From Fidelibacterota bacterium UBA7301 (GTDB taxonomy: Bacteria > Fidelibacterota > Marinisomatia > Marinisomatales > TCS55): 64,000 nucleotides of DNA. Positions 1-11,552 of the stretch are shown piece by piece. Positions within the stretch are counted from its first letter, which is position 1. Each line of letters opens with the position of its first letter. Under the pieces are notes generated by a model that was not told the origin of the DNA, did no database searches, and saw only the letters and a list, made by a program, of their open reading frames with translations. The stretch covers positions 130,028 through 194,027 of the forward strand of contig DKQT01000032.1 in NCBI GenBank assembly GCA_002471845.1, in the 5' to 3' direction. Position numbers and translations under genes: made by a program.

Positions 1-1
1 G

Positions 2-622
2 CTAACCGGCGTTGCGACAGACGGGCACAGGCTAGTACGATATGTGCGCAATGATTATAAAGCTGAGGACTACACTGGAGATATAATAGTGCCGAGAAAA
101 TTTTTAAGCCTGTTATCTGGTGCGCTGGGAGGAAAAAATTCCATCCAAATGTGGATGGGGGACAACCACATGACAGCTGCTATAGGAGGCGACACGTATT
201 TTACCAGAATCATAGATGAACGGTTCCCGGATTTTGAAAGCGTTATACCGCAAGACAATGATAAAGAGCTCCTAGTTAACCCCAGCGCGCTTCTATCCGC
301 AGTACGACGCGTGTCTATTTTCTCAAATAAATCTACTCACCAGATTGCTTTAAGAATGGATAGAGAAAAAATCCAAATTACAACAGAGGATCCAGAGAAA
401 TCATCAAGAGCTCAGGAAAAAATCGACGGTGAATTCAGCGGAGAAGAACTTGTCATAGGGTACAACGCCTCATATTTAAAAGATATTCTTTCCCACCTTG
501 GTGATGAAAATGCGATCATAAAATTAAAAACACCTATTAGTGCTACACTTTTTTATCCCGGCACACAGAATGAAAAATCAAATCTGACAATGCTTTTAAT
601 GCCCATTCGTTTAAACGACTGA
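2..622 (+). CDS. dnaN: DNA polymerase III beta subunit (sliding clamp), C-terminal part
   Basis: The reading frame is open from base 2 with no start codon needed, so the gene begins upstream of the window. The first visible residues contain VATDGHRL, the conserved beta-clamp motif, and the protein ends in LLMPIRLND, close to the usual MPMR-type tail. About 206 residues are visible, covering most of the second and all of the third clamp domain. The protein forms the ring that holds the replicative polymerase on DNA. Its position just before dciA and gyrB matches a dnaA-dnaN origin-proximal cluster. The GTG at 44 is an internal codon, not the start. Confidence 0.95.
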   Translation, partial: LTGVATDGHRLVRYVRNDYKAEDYTGDIIVPRKFLSLLSGALGGKNSIQMWMGDNHMTAAIGGDTYFTRIIDERFPDFESVIPQDNDKELLVNPSALLSAVRRVSIFSNKSTHQIALRMDREKIQITTEDPEKSSRAQEKIDGEFSGEELVIGYNASYLKDILSHLGDENAIIKLKTPISATLFYPGTQNEKSNLTMLLMPIRLND

Positions 623-630
623 AACCAAAA

Positions 631-648
631 CCCCCAACTTTTAGGGGG
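631..648 (+). terminator. Short GC hairpin after dnaN
   Basis: A five-base C run and a five-base G run are separated by eight bases, directly after the dnaN stop. There is no clear T tract, so it is at best a weak terminator. The G run could also act as a Shine-Dalgarno sequence for a 29-codon ORF at 658-747. Confidence 0.25.
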
Positions 649-781
649 AAAATTATAATGTTTATTGGAAGGAGCCTAGGCGACAAAATAAAACGACAGA
701 ACAAAAGATACCCCGCGACAAAAAGAGAAAATAAAATCAACACATGAAGGAAAAAAGACCAAGCGGCTTGTTTAATTAGGA

Positions 782-3024
<2,243 letters not shown>

Positions 3025-3044
3025 AACTTTAGGAAAAATAATTT

Positions 3045-5552
3045 ATGGTTGATTTTAATAGAGACAACACTCTTCCCCGAGACATTGTGGATGAAATGAA
3101 GGAGAGCTATCTTAACTACTCCATGTCGGTTATTGTATCCCGAGCCCTGCCCGATGTGCGCGACGGACTGAAACCGGTTCACCGCCGTATTCTTTTTGGA
3201 ATGAGCGAACTTAGCTCGGGCTGGAATCGTCCTTATAAAAAATCCGCCCGCATTGTAGGTGATGTTCTTGGTAAATATCATCCCCACGGTGATAGCTCCG
3301 TCTATGATGCGCTGGTTCGAATGGCACAGAATTTCTCTATGCGCTATCGACTGGTGGATGGTCAGGGCAACTTTGGTTCCATTGATGGCGACAATGCAGC
3401 GGCCATGCGTTATACCGAATCCCGGATGACAAAAATGTCCAGCGAAATGTTGAAAGACCTGGACAAGGATACGGTGGAATGGACCCCAAATTTTGATGAA
3501 ACCCTACAAGAACCGTCGGTGCTTCCATCCGCAGTTCCCACTCTGTTGGTGAACGGATCGGAAGGAATTGCCGTTGGAATGGCCACCAAGATTCCACCCC
3601 ACAACCTGACAGAGGTTGTTAACGGCTTAATTGCCCTGATTGAAAACGAATACATAACCACAGAAGAACTAATGACCCACATTAAAGGACCGGATTTTCC
3701 AACGGCGGGACTTATTCTGGGCATGGATGGGCTGAAAAACGCCTATGAAACAGGTCGTGGAAAAGTCAAAATGCGCGCTCGCGCACACATTGAAACAAAC
3801 AAAAGCGGGAAAGACAGTGTTGTTATTACTGAGGTAGCCTACCAAACAAATAAGGCAAATTTAGTTGAAAAAATTGCGGACCTAGTCAGGGATAAAAAAG
3901 TAGTGGGTATTTCTGATCTTCGGGATGAGTCTGATAAAGACGGTATTCGCGTTGTGATAGAAACAAAACGGGATGCGGTGCCAGAAGTAATATTAAACCA
4001 GCTTTATCAGCACACCCAACTCCAGGATACGTTTGGAATAATTCTATTGGCGCTGGTAGATGGCGTTCCAAAAATCATGCCGTTGAAAACGGTCTTATCT
4101 CATTTTATTGATTTTAGGCATGAGGTTGTTGTCAGGCGCACAGAGTTTGATCTTAAGCAAGCCGAAGCACGAGCCCATATTTTAGAAGGATTAAAAATCG
4201 CCCTGGACAACATTGATGAGGTTATTGCTACAATTCGAGGCAGTAAAGACCCAACGATAGCAAAAGAAGGACTGATGAACGGTTTTAACCTTTCAGAGGC
4301 CCAGTCTCAGGCCATCCTGGATATGCGGCTACAGAAACTCACGGGGTTGGAAGTAGAAAAAGTTGTCACTGAATATAAAGAGGTGATCAAACTCATTGCG
4401 CACTTAAAGGGTATTTTGGAAAGCCGCAGCCAGCGGATGGATATTATTAAATCCGAACTGCTGGAAATAAGAGATCAATATGGCGACGAAAGAAGAACAG
4501 AGATAATACCGGTGGACTCAAATTTTTCCATGGAAGATATGATTGCAGAGGAAGAGGTAATTCTCACAATTACTCATCAGGGTTATATCAAACGGACAGC
4601 GCTTAATACGTATCGTACACAGCGCCGCGGTGGCCGCGGCGTTCAGGGCGCCATGAGCAAAGATGAAGATTTTGTTGAACATCTTTTTATTGCTAACACC
4701 CATAATTACATGCTCTTTTTTACAGATCAAGGGAAATGTTATTGGCTGAAGGTCTATGATATTCCTCAGGGTGGCCGCGCCACAAGGGGTCGTGCCGTTG
4801 TGAATTTGATTGGGTGTGAGCCCGGCGAAAAAGTGGAAGCTTTCGTAAGTGTCAAGGAGTTCGATGACGAACATTATATAGTCATGGCCACTAAAAACGG
4901 GATCGTAAAAAAGACAGTTCTTTCAGCTTACGGCAAACCAAGGAAAGTTGGTATTTATGCCATAGATATCCGTGAGGGCGACAAACTAATTGAGGCTCGT
5001 ATCACCAATGGTGAGCACGACATCCTGCTGGGAACGCGGGAAGGTAAATCCATTCGTTTCTCGGAAAATAATATACGCCCCAGTGGCCGCAAAACCATGG
5101 GTGTGAAGGGTATTTCGCTGAGCTCAAAAAATGACAGAGTGGTCGGTATGCTTGTGGTAAGGCGCGAAGGCACAATTCTTGTGGCTACCGAAAAAGGGAT
5201 GGGTAAACGAACTGATGTTATCCAGTATCGCACACAGAATCGCGGTGGAAAAGGAGTTATGACCATGCGCTGTACAGATAAAACCGGTAAGATGGTAAAC
5301 ATAATGGAAGTTGTGGACTCTGACGATTTGATTATCATCACCGATTCCGGCGTTTTGATGAGACAACCCGTGGGGGCAATCCGTACAATCGGCCGCGTGA
5401 CACAGGGGGTTAAATTGGTAAAGCTGGATGAGGGAACAAGCATATCCTCTATCAATAGGGTTATTAGTGAAGACGCGGCTACAGGCGATGAAAAACCACA
5501 AGACAATCAGCTGAAAATTGATGATACGGACCACAGCGCCAGGGAGGCATGA
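3045..5552 (+). CDS. gyrA: DNA gyrase subunit A
   Basis: An 835-residue DNA-cleaving subunit of gyrase. The winged-helix region contains the catalytic tyrosine in [10 protein letters not shown] (Y123), with the quinolone-pocket segment [10 protein letters not shown] just before it. The C-terminal half is the six-bladed wrapping propeller and includes the GyrA box QRRGGRG near residue 525, which separates GyrA from ParC. The short acidic tail after residue 800 is poorly conserved, as in other GyrA proteins. The stop overlaps the yggS start (ATGA), so the downstream gene is translationally coupled. Confidence 0.98.
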   Translation: MVDFNRDNTLPRDIVDEMKESYLNYSMSVIVSRALPDVRDGLKPVHRRILFGMSELSSGWNRPYKKSARIVGDVLGKYHPHGDSSVYDALVRMAQNFSMRYRLVDGQGNFGSIDGDNAAAMRYTESRMTKMSSEMLKDLDKDTVEWTPNFDETLQEPSVLPSAVPTLLVNGSEGIAVGMATKIPPHNLTEVVNGLIALIENEYITTEELMTHIKGPDFPTAGLILGMDGLKNAYETGRGKVKMRARAHIETNKSGKDSVVITEVAYQTNKANLVEKIADLVRDKKVVGISDLRDESDKDGIRVVIETKRDAVPEVILNQLYQHTQLQDTFGIILLALVDGVPKIMPLKTVLSHFIDFRHEVVVRRTEFDLKQAEARAHILEGLKIALDNIDEVIATIRGSKDPTIAKEGLMNGFNLSEAQSQAILDMRLQKLTGLEVEKVVTEYKEVIKLIAHLKGILESRSQRMDIIKSELLEIRDQYGDERRTEIIPVDSNFSMEDMIAEEEVILTITHQGYIKRTALNTYRTQRRGGRGVQGAMSKDEDFVEHLFIANTHNYMLFFTDQGKCYWLKVYDIPQGGRATRGRAVVNLIGCEPGEKVEAFVSVKEFDDEHYIVMATKNGIVKKTVLSAYGKPRKVGIYAIDIREGDKLIEARITNGEHDILLGTREGKSIRFSENNIRPSGRKTMGVKGISLSSKNDRVVGMLVVRREGTILVATEKGMGKRTDVIQYRTQNRGGKGVMTMRCTDKTGKMVNIMEVVDSDDLIIITDSGVLMRQPVGAIRTIGRVTQGVKLVKLDEGTSISSINRVISEDAATGDEKPQDNQLKIDDTDHSAREA

Positions 5553-6232
5553 ATCTTAAAAAAACAATAAAAACAATTAAATCTCGAATTGATTCAGCTC
5601 AGGAGCGGGGTGGTTTTGACCACCCCGTTCAGCTTACGGCTGTTACCAAAACACACCCATTTACCCTTATTGAAAATTGCTATAAAGCGGGTATAACAAG
5701 CATTGGTGAAAACAGGGTACAAGAAGCTGCCGGTAAATTTGGATCCTTTGAATTGATGCCAAACATAACACGGCGGTTTATCGGCCACCTCCAAACGAAC
5801 AAAGTGAATAAGTGCTTAGAGCTATTCCAAACAATTGATTCCGTAGATTCTATAAAGCTTGCAAGAAGAATAAATGAAAGAGCGAAAGTTTTAGACCGGA
5901 ATGTCCCAGTATTGTTAGAGATTAATACAAGCGGTGAAATTCAGAAACACGGTTTCGCCCCCCAAAACACGAAAGATATGATTGCCAGTATCAAGCTTGA
6001 CAACCTAGATGTAATAGGACTGATGACTATGGGTCCCAAGACTAATGAGGAAAAGAGGATCAGGAATGCATTCAAAAAACTACGTGCTTTAAAAGATTTA
6101 TTGAACAAAACATCTGGGTTAAAAGATTTGACCGAACTATCAATGGGAATGAGCGGGGACTATGAAATTGCTGTAGAAGAGGGGTCAACAATGGTTCGTA
6201 TCGGCACAGCCCTATTTGGAAAACGGTCTTGA
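5549..6232 (+). CDS. yggS: YggS-family PLP homeostasis protein
   Basis: A 227-residue protein of the YggS/PROSC family. It is a single alanine-racemase-like TIM barrel that binds pyridoxal phosphate and buffers PLP and amino-acid pools rather than catalysing a known reaction. The PLP lysine lies in AVTKTHPF near residue 34. Other family motifs are [18 protein letters not shown] and the C-terminal [22 protein letters not shown]. The start overlaps the gyrA stop. Placing it in the gyrase operon is unusual but probably reflects simple co-transcription. Confidence 0.95.
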   Translation: MNLKKTIKTIKSRIDSAQERGGFDHPVQLTAVTKTHPFTLIENCYKAGITSIGENRVQEAAGKFGSFELMPNITRRFIGHLQTNKVNKCLELFQTIDSVDSIKLARRINERAKVLDRNVPVLLEINTSGEIQKHGFAPQNTKDMIASIKLDNLDVIGLMTMGPKTNEEKRIRNAFKKLRALKDLLNKTSGLKDLTELSMGMSGDYEIAVEEGSTMVRIGTALFGKRS

Positions 6233-6771
6233 TGAAAACAGCTGTTTATTTATGTTCGAAAGCCATTGCCGAACAATTTAATATCAGTGGAAAAGATTCG
6301 GTTAGCGGTCATGAAATCGCCAAAAAAGAGCAAGAAAATTTTTTATGGTCAAAGGATTTCAGCAATCAAAACATTTCACCGGACACATTTTCAGCACTAA
6401 AGAATTTTTTTAAGATGGATAAAATTATCCTCATTGACAGGGTGAAAAGTTCTCGGGAGATTATGAGAATTTCGGACCATAATAATCGTTCTGGTGAAAA
6501 TTTTCTTAGGGGAAAAACACCTCACGAAGACCGCCCAACCTTTCCAGATGCATCTAATATTTATAATGAAAAAAGGGGAAGAAAAGTTGTCACCGTCGGA
6601 CCGAAAAGATTTGAAAGAGAAAACCGCAAGAATTTAGCAGTGGTGTCAGAAGCCATTGCGCCCATTGCTGTATTGTGGCACTACGTAGGAGTAAAACCGC
6701 TAGGGATTGGCTGTCCCGGGAACATATTGTTACTTTCCCAACTAATGAAAAGAATAATGAGTTTAAGATGA
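6232..6771 (+). CDS. Small protein resembling part of a purine nucleoside phosphorylase
   Basis: 179 residues if started at the ATG that shares one base with the yggS stop; an in-frame TTG at 6229 is less likely. No family is certain. Two stretches look like the PNP/MTAP family: residues 81-108 (ISDHNNRSGENFLRG then PTFPDASNIYN) resemble the DHINLxGxNPLxG ... RFPDMSxxY block, and VSEAIAPIAVLWHYVGVKPLGIGC near the C-terminus resembles MSTVPEVIVAxHxGxxVLGIS. The N-terminal part and the central region that would hold other active-site residues are much shorter than in a ~270-residue PNP. It could be a divergent relative, a non-catalytic remnant, or an unrelated protein. The stop overlaps the PFOR start (ATGA), so it lies in an intact operon. 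Confidence 0.5.
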   Translation: MKTAVYLCSKAIAEQFNISGKDSVSGHEIAKKEQENFLWSKDFSNQNISPDTFSALKNFFKMDKIILIDRVKSSREIMRISDHNNRSGENFLRGKTPHEDRPTFPDASNIYNEKRGRKVVTVGPKRFERENRKNLAVVSEAIAPIAVLWHYVGVKPLGIGCPGNILLLSQLMKRIMSLR

Positions 6772-8699
6772 TTAAATATCCCGGGATTAAATCTACTGCC
6801 GATGGTGCAGCCATGATTGTTTGGGTGGAATCACATATTTGCCAAGGAGCATGCGCATATCCAATTACATCTTCAACAACGATGGGCTCCGGCTTTCAAG
6901 CTGTCGTTGCAAACGGAGGCAAAAACATTTGGGGAGAAACGCTTGCTTTTATTCAGTCGGAATCTGAACACAGTTCAGCCTCAGCATGTGAAGGGTACGC
7001 CTTAACCGGAGGCAGAGTAACAAACTTTACATCTGGCCAGGGGCTGGTATTAATGAAGGAAGTATTATATACAATATCAGGTAAAAGGCTTCCAATTGTT
7101 TTTCACATTGGCGCGAGGGCGCTAACCTCTCATTCATTAAATGTACACGCGGGACATGATGATGTAATGGCTGTGTCAGATTGTGGCTGGGGAATGTTAT
7201 TTGCTAGAAACGCACAAGAAGCGGGAGACCTGGCCCTAATTGGGCGAAGAACAGCAGAAGAAACACAAACACCCTTTTTAAATATAATGGACGGTTTTTT
7301 AACAACACATACCATTGAAAACGTTTATCTACCAGAGCCTGAAATGATGACAGAATACATATCAAACCCACAAGAGAAACTGGTTAATCTTATGGATCCC
7401 CACCACCCGGTTATGTCGGGGGTGGTGCAGAACCAAGATTCTTATATGAAAGGAAAAATCGCTCAACGCGTTTATATTAATAAAGTGGAAAAACTTTTGG
7501 TTAAATCAATGGAGGAATTCAAAAAGTTAACAGGAAGAGAATATTCTTTAATAGATGAATATAAAATGGAAGATGCAGAGTGGGCTGTTCTTGGAATGGG
7601 AAGCATGATGGAAACAGCTCAAACAGCTGTTGATTATTTACGCGAAGAAAAAGGATTAAAGGCGGGCGCTGTTCATATAACCTCCTTTAGGCCTTTTCCT
7701 GGAAAACAACTAACAAAATCTGTGGGCAAAACGAAAGGAATAACAATTTTAGAAAGAATGGATAACCCATTAGCAGAAAGTAATCCTTTAACCTTGGAAA
7801 CAAAAGCAGCGCTAATAGATTATTTTGCTAGCAACAACAGTAAAACAGCCACGCTTCCAAAAATTTATTCTGGATCGGCGGGTCTTGGTTCAAGAGATAT
7901 TCGCCCCGACGATATAATGGGCGCGCTTGAGAATATGGTTCAAGGTGGAAAAAAATATTTTGTACTGGGTATTGATCACAAGCTTGCGCTTAACACAGAT
8001 AAACATACTGACGTCCGCCCGGAGGGGACATTTTCTATGCGCGGCCACTCAGTTGGGGGCTTTGGATCTGTAACAACAAACAAGGTGATAGCAACAATTG
8101 TAGCAGATCTTTTTAATATGTATGTACAGGCATACCCAAAATACGGATCAGAGAAAAAGGGACTTCCAACCACATATTATTTAACAGTAAGTCCAAAACA
8201 AATTAAAACACATAATGAGCTAGAATTTGTTGAATTTGTCCCCCTAAACGATGTAAACGCTTTTAATTTATCTAACCCCCTTAAGGGTTTACGGGATAAT
8301 GGCCTGTTGTTCATTCAGACCCCCAAAACAAACCCAGAAGAAATATGTAAAGATATTCCACGGTGGGCATTAAAAACAATTGCTGAAAAGAATATTAGAG
8401 TTTTTGCCCTTGATACTGTTAAAGTGGCAAAAGACGTTTCTTCAAAGCCCGATCTAATTCAAAGAATGCAGGGTATTGTTTTATTGGGCATATTTTTAAA
8501 AGTGACGCCCTTTGTAGAAGAATCTGGAATTTCACAAGAAACATTGATGAGGGGGGTTGAAAAATCTCTCAGAAAATATTTTGGAAAACGAGGCAATCAA
8601 GTGGTATTAGATAATTTTAATGCCGTGCAAAGAGGGTTTGAGGACGCAATTGAAATTCCGACAGAGGTTTATATTGACAAAGAGGAAACTTTAATATGA
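6768..8699 (+). CDS. Pyruvate:ferredoxin oxidoreductase-type subunit, alpha plus gamma domains
   Basis: A 643-residue subunit of a 2-oxoacid:ferredoxin oxidoreductase. The start is the ATG at 6768, giving MIKYPGIKSTADG, because it overlaps the previous stop as ATGA; a longer frame from 6675 would add 31 unlikely residues. The N-terminal part (to about residue 260) is the pyrimidine-binding TPP domain with CAYPITSSTTMG. Domain II follows (WAVLGMGSMMETA). From about residue 395 comes the gamma domain (FSMRGHSVGGFGSVTTNKV). With the next gene it would oxidise pyruvate to acetyl-CoA and reduce ferredoxin. Splitting PFOR into alpha-gamma and delta-beta chains is less common than one chain or four. 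Substrate choice is inferred, not read from residues. Confidence 0.9.
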   Translation: MIKYPGIKSTADGAAMIVWVESHICQGACAYPITSSTTMGSGFQAVVANGGKNIWGETLAFIQSESEHSSASACEGYALTGGRVTNFTSGQGLVLMKEVLYTISGKRLPIVFHIGARALTSHSLNVHAGHDDVMAVSDCGWGMLFARNAQEAGDLALIGRRTAEETQTPFLNIMDGFLTTHTIENVYLPEPEMMTEYISNPQEKLVNLMDPHHPVMSGVVQNQDSYMKGKIAQRVYINKVEKLLVKSMEEFKKLTGREYSLIDEYKMEDAEWAVLGMGSMMETAQTAVDYLREEKGLKAGAVHITSFRPFPGKQLTKSVGKTKGITILERMDNPLAESNPLTLETKAALIDYFASNNSKTATLPKIYSGSAGLGSRDIRPDDIMGALENMVQGGKKYFVLGIDHKLALNTDKHTDVRPEGTFSMRGHSVGGFGSVTTNKVIATIVADLFNMYVQAYPKYGSEKKGLPTTYYLTVSPKQIKTHNELEFVEFVPLNDVNAFNLSNPLKGLRDNGLLFIQTPKTNPEEICKDIPRWALKTIAEKNIRVFALDTVKVAKDVSSKPDLIQRMQGIVLLGIFLKVTPFVEESGISQETLMRGVEKSLRKYFGKRGNQVVLDNFNAVQRGFEDAIEIPTEVYIDKEETLI

Positions 8700-10282
8700 A
8701 CGATAAATTAACAACTGAAACAAAAAGAACCACAGCACACGACATTTTAAATATTGAAGATTTTAACGAAAGAATTATAGGGGCATATAACGACGGTACC
8801 GCAGAAGAAAGTCTTCCCGCCGACGAATCAACAGCAAGAAGCTTAATCCCCGCGGGCACCGCGGCAATGAGAGATTTTAGCTACATTGCGCCGGATATAC
8901 CAGAGTTTATATCAGACAACTGTGTGGCGTGTATGGAGTGTGTAACACAATGCCCGGATACAGCAATCCTTGGAAAGGCTATTCCCGAAAACACCCTTAA
9001 AAGCGCACTAGAGGAATACAATAAAACAGATTCTTCAGAGAAGATTGCAAAACAGTGGACAGAAACGAACAAATTTTATAAAGCGCCCGCAAAACAAGGC
9101 AAAGAGCCTGCGAAGTTTGGTATTTTTATTGATCCAACAAAGTGTAAGGGTTGTGCAGAGTGTGTCGATGCATGCGGAGAGCATGAAGCATTAAAAATGA
9201 TTACAAAAAAAGATGACACAATTCCACAATATATAAAAGTATTTGATTTTTATAAACAAATAGGCCCCACCCCATCTGAGTATATTAATGAACGCGTGTT
9301 GGTAGATATGATGTTAGCAGAAGAATCCTTATTATATACGGGCGGCGCCGGGTCTTGTATGGGCTGCGGAGAGGGCACCGCACTACGGATGATGTTAGCC
9401 GCGACAGGATTTACTTATGGGGCAGAGTCTGTCGGATTGGTTGCCGCTACGGGTTGTAATACAGTGTACGGATCTACTTACCCGTATAATCCATTTTTGG
9501 TGCCTTGGACAAACTCACTTTTTGAAAACGTTTCAGCCGACGCAATGGGAATTCGAACACGGTGGAATCAAATTGGGTGGCAAGATAAAAAACTATGGTG
9601 TATTGGCGGGGATGGGGCCATGTTGGATATTGGTTTCCAGGCGCTTTCTAGAATGTTGATGTCTGGAATGGACATCAATTTAATTATATTAGACACACAG
9701 GCGTATTCAAATACCGGCGGCCAAACATCTACGGCATCGTATGGAGGCCAAGAAGCAAAAATGTCTTTACGAGGAAAAGAGATTCACGGGAAAATAGAAC
9801 GGCGAAAAGAAATTGCAAACCTGTGTATGATACACCCAGATGTTTTTGTAGCACAGACCACATGTGCTCATACAAACCATTTTTATAAAGCAATTATGGC
9901 TGCCAACAAACATAGGGGACCATCTGTGATTAATGTGTATACGACATGCCAACCCGAGCACGGCGTGGCCGATAATTTAGCGATGCACCAGGCGAAATTG
10001 GCGGCAGATTCAAGAGCCTTTCCCATTTTTATTTATGATCCAAAAGACGGGGAAAGGTTTTCAGACAAGCTTTCGCTACAAGGAAACCCCGCTAAAAAAG
10101 ACAATTGGTATATCAATCCAAAAACAAAAGAACAAATTGATTTTATTTATTTTGCAAAAACAGAAGGACGCTTTTCTAAAAATTTTGACTCAAAGGGAAA
10201 CCCCGATGAACAATTATTAAAATCTCAAGAAGACAGGCTCAAAAACTGGAAACTCCTACAAGAACTTGCAGGCGAGGTTTAG
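8696..10282 (+). CDS. Pyruvate:ferredoxin oxidoreductase-type subunit, ferredoxin plus beta (TPP) domains
   Basis: A 528-residue partner of the preceding gene, overlapping it by four bases. The N-terminal ferredoxin domain has two [4Fe-4S] sites, C76-C79-C82-C86 (CVACMECVTQCP) and C150-C153-C156-C160. A proximal cluster site begins at CMGCGEG (C221, C224). The TPP pyrophosphate domain has GDGAMLDIGF at residue 305 and LDTQAYSNTGGQ at 332-343, with the Mg/TPP-binding residues in place. The order (2x4Fe-4S, then beta) matches domains V and VI of single-chain PFOR. It takes electrons from the TPP adduct to ferredoxin in the cytoplasm. The family call is secure. Confidence 0.93.
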   Translation: MNDKLTTETKRTTAHDILNIEDFNERIIGAYNDGTAEESLPADESTARSLIPAGTAAMRDFSYIAPDIPEFISDNCVACMECVTQCPDTAILGKAIPENTLKSALEEYNKTDSSEKIAKQWTETNKFYKAPAKQGKEPAKFGIFIDPTKCKGCAECVDACGEHEALKMITKKDDTIPQYIKVFDFYKQIGPTPSEYINERVLVDMMLAEESLLYTGGAGSCMGCGEGTALRMMLAATGFTYGAESVGLVAATGCNTVYGSTYPYNPFLVPWTNSLFENVSADAMGIRTRWNQIGWQDKKLWCIGGDGAMLDIGFQALSRMLMSGMDINLIILDTQAYSNTGGQTSTASYGGQEAKMSLRGKEIHGKIERRKEIANLCMIHPDVFVAQTTCAHTNHFYKAIMAANKHRGPSVINVYTTCQPEHGVADNLAMHQAKLAADSRAFPIFIYDPKDGERFSDKLSLQGNPAKKDNWYINPKTKEQIDFIYFAKTEGRFSKNFDSKGNPDEQLLKSQEDRLKNWKLLQELAGEV

Positions 10283-10284
10283 TT

Positions 10285-10887
10285 ATGAAACACACATATA
10301 ACTTAAAAAACAACACCACTCTAATAATAAGAAACCCCCACATAAAAGACCTTGATAAATCTTATGAGTTTTTTATGTCCTTCCCCGAATCAAAAAGGCG
10401 GTTTTTTCGAAGTGACGTAATAAACAAAGAACATATCAAAGAAAGGATAGAGGATTCAGAAAAACACAGAATAATTAGGCGCATAGCTTTAATTAATGAT
10501 AAAATAGTTGGTGATGCTTCATTAGAAATAGATACAGACACATGGAAAAGCGGGACAGCCTATTTACGCCTTGTTATCCCCGAGGGCCACAGAGGAAAAG
10601 GCATACAATATATTATGGCAAGCGATTTGGTTGAGATAGCAACCGAAAAACATTTGGATAAAATTGTTGCAAAGTTCATGCGACCACAAAACGATTTAAT
10701 GGATATATATAAAAGTCTGGGGTTTACAATCGAGGGAATGCTTCACGATTATGTTAAAGATTTAAAAGGCAAAGAACAAGACCTGGTTATAATGGTAGTT
10801 TCATTAAAGAACCTTCGCAAGGCATATAACTTTGTAGGAGATTGGCTTGATAACGAACACAGCATTATAGGCCCGGGTGAAATGTAA
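10285..10887 (+). CDS. GNAT-family N-acetyltransferase
   Basis: A 200-residue acetyltransferase-fold protein. The acetyl-CoA-binding motif A is LRLVIPEGHRGKGIQYIMAS (residues 91-110), with RGKG as the pyrophosphate loop. Motif B is the typical DIYKSLGFTIEGMLHDYV near residues 143-160. It starts two bases after the PFOR beta-subunit stop and is probably the last gene of that transcript. Ribosomal-protein and small-molecule acetyltransferases share this outline, so the substrate cannot be named. Confidence 0.85.
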   Translation: MKHTYNLKNNTTLIIRNPHIKDLDKSYEFFMSFPESKRRFFRSDVINKEHIKERIEDSEKHRIIRRIALINDKIVGDASLEIDTDTWKSGTAYLRLVIPEGHRGKGIQYIMASDLVEIATEKHLDKIVAKFMRPQNDLMDIYKSLGFTIEGMLHDYVKDLKGKEQDLVIMVVSLKNLRKAYNFVGDWLDNEHSIIGPGEM

Positions 10888-10925
10888 TACTCCTTGTTTT
10901 TATTTTTTGTTTTCACGAAATATAT

Positions 10926-11429
10926 ATGGACAAAGAATCAAACTTTAAACGCATTTTTTGTGTTGGGCCGATTGGTGTTGCAATCACATTTTTTGTATGG
11001 TGTGCAGCGGTACAAATAGAAACGGCTCTGGGTCTCCCGACAATGAAAATCCACCCCACATTCAAAACAATTCTGTTAACTGTGTTTTTAGTAGACGCAG
11101 CGTATTTAATTGTAGGAAGCAGTCGATCTTTGCCGGTGAAAGAGCGGGGAAGAACATTAATAACAAAAGGACCTTTTAAATACATTCGCCACCCCCTGTA
11201 CAGCGCCATTATTTATTCAGCGACGGGCGCCCTAGCGTTGTGGAGACAGTCTTGGGTACTGTTGGTTTCAGTGTTACCAATAGCTTTTCTCTGGTCGTGG
11301 CTAGTGGGAAAAGAAGAGCGATATATGTTAGAACTATTTGGTGAAAAATATAAAAATTATCAAACTAAAACGGGCCAATTTCTACCTTCGTGGAAAACAA
11401 TAAAACACGAAGCAGAAGAAATAGAATAA
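10926..11429 (+). CDS. Isoprenylcysteine carboxyl methyltransferase-like membrane protein
   Basis: A 167-residue integral membrane protein with about four hydrophobic segments (near residues 10-30, 46-62, 95-112 and 114-126). The ICMT/PEMT-type catalytic core is clear: TKGPFKYIRHPLYSA (residues 79-93) and, after the last helix, EERYMLELFGEKYKNYQ. These bind S-adenosylmethionine and a lipophilic acceptor. In bacteria this family methylates unknown substrates; prenylated proteins are not expected. It follows the acetyltransferase after 38 bases. Confidence 0.85.
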   Translation: MDKESNFKRIFCVGPIGVAITFFVWCAAVQIETALGLPTMKIHPTFKTILLTVFLVDAAYLIVGSSRSLPVKERGRTLITKGPFKYIRHPLYSAIIYSATGALALWRQSWVLLVSVLPIAFLWSWLVGKEERYMLELFGEKYKNYQTKTGQFLPSWKTIKHEAEEIE

Positions 11430-11552
11430 AATTTAATTTTTGTAATTTCTATTATCCTAAAAAATAAAAATTCTGAACCAGAAAAAACGGTTTACAAACA
11501 AAAGAGGTTATAACGGGAAAGAGTTAAAATTATTATCACAGTACTATAAATT

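Noticed and set aside
658..747. A 29-codon ORF with a possible ribosome-binding site between dnaN and the DUF721 gene
   Set aside because: Very short, highly basic, no known family. Kept only as a remark on the missing recF.
6675..6767. Longer N-terminus for the PFOR alpha subunit
   Set aside because: The added residues overlap the previous gene and lack similarity to PFOR; the ATG at 6768 has an ATGA junction.
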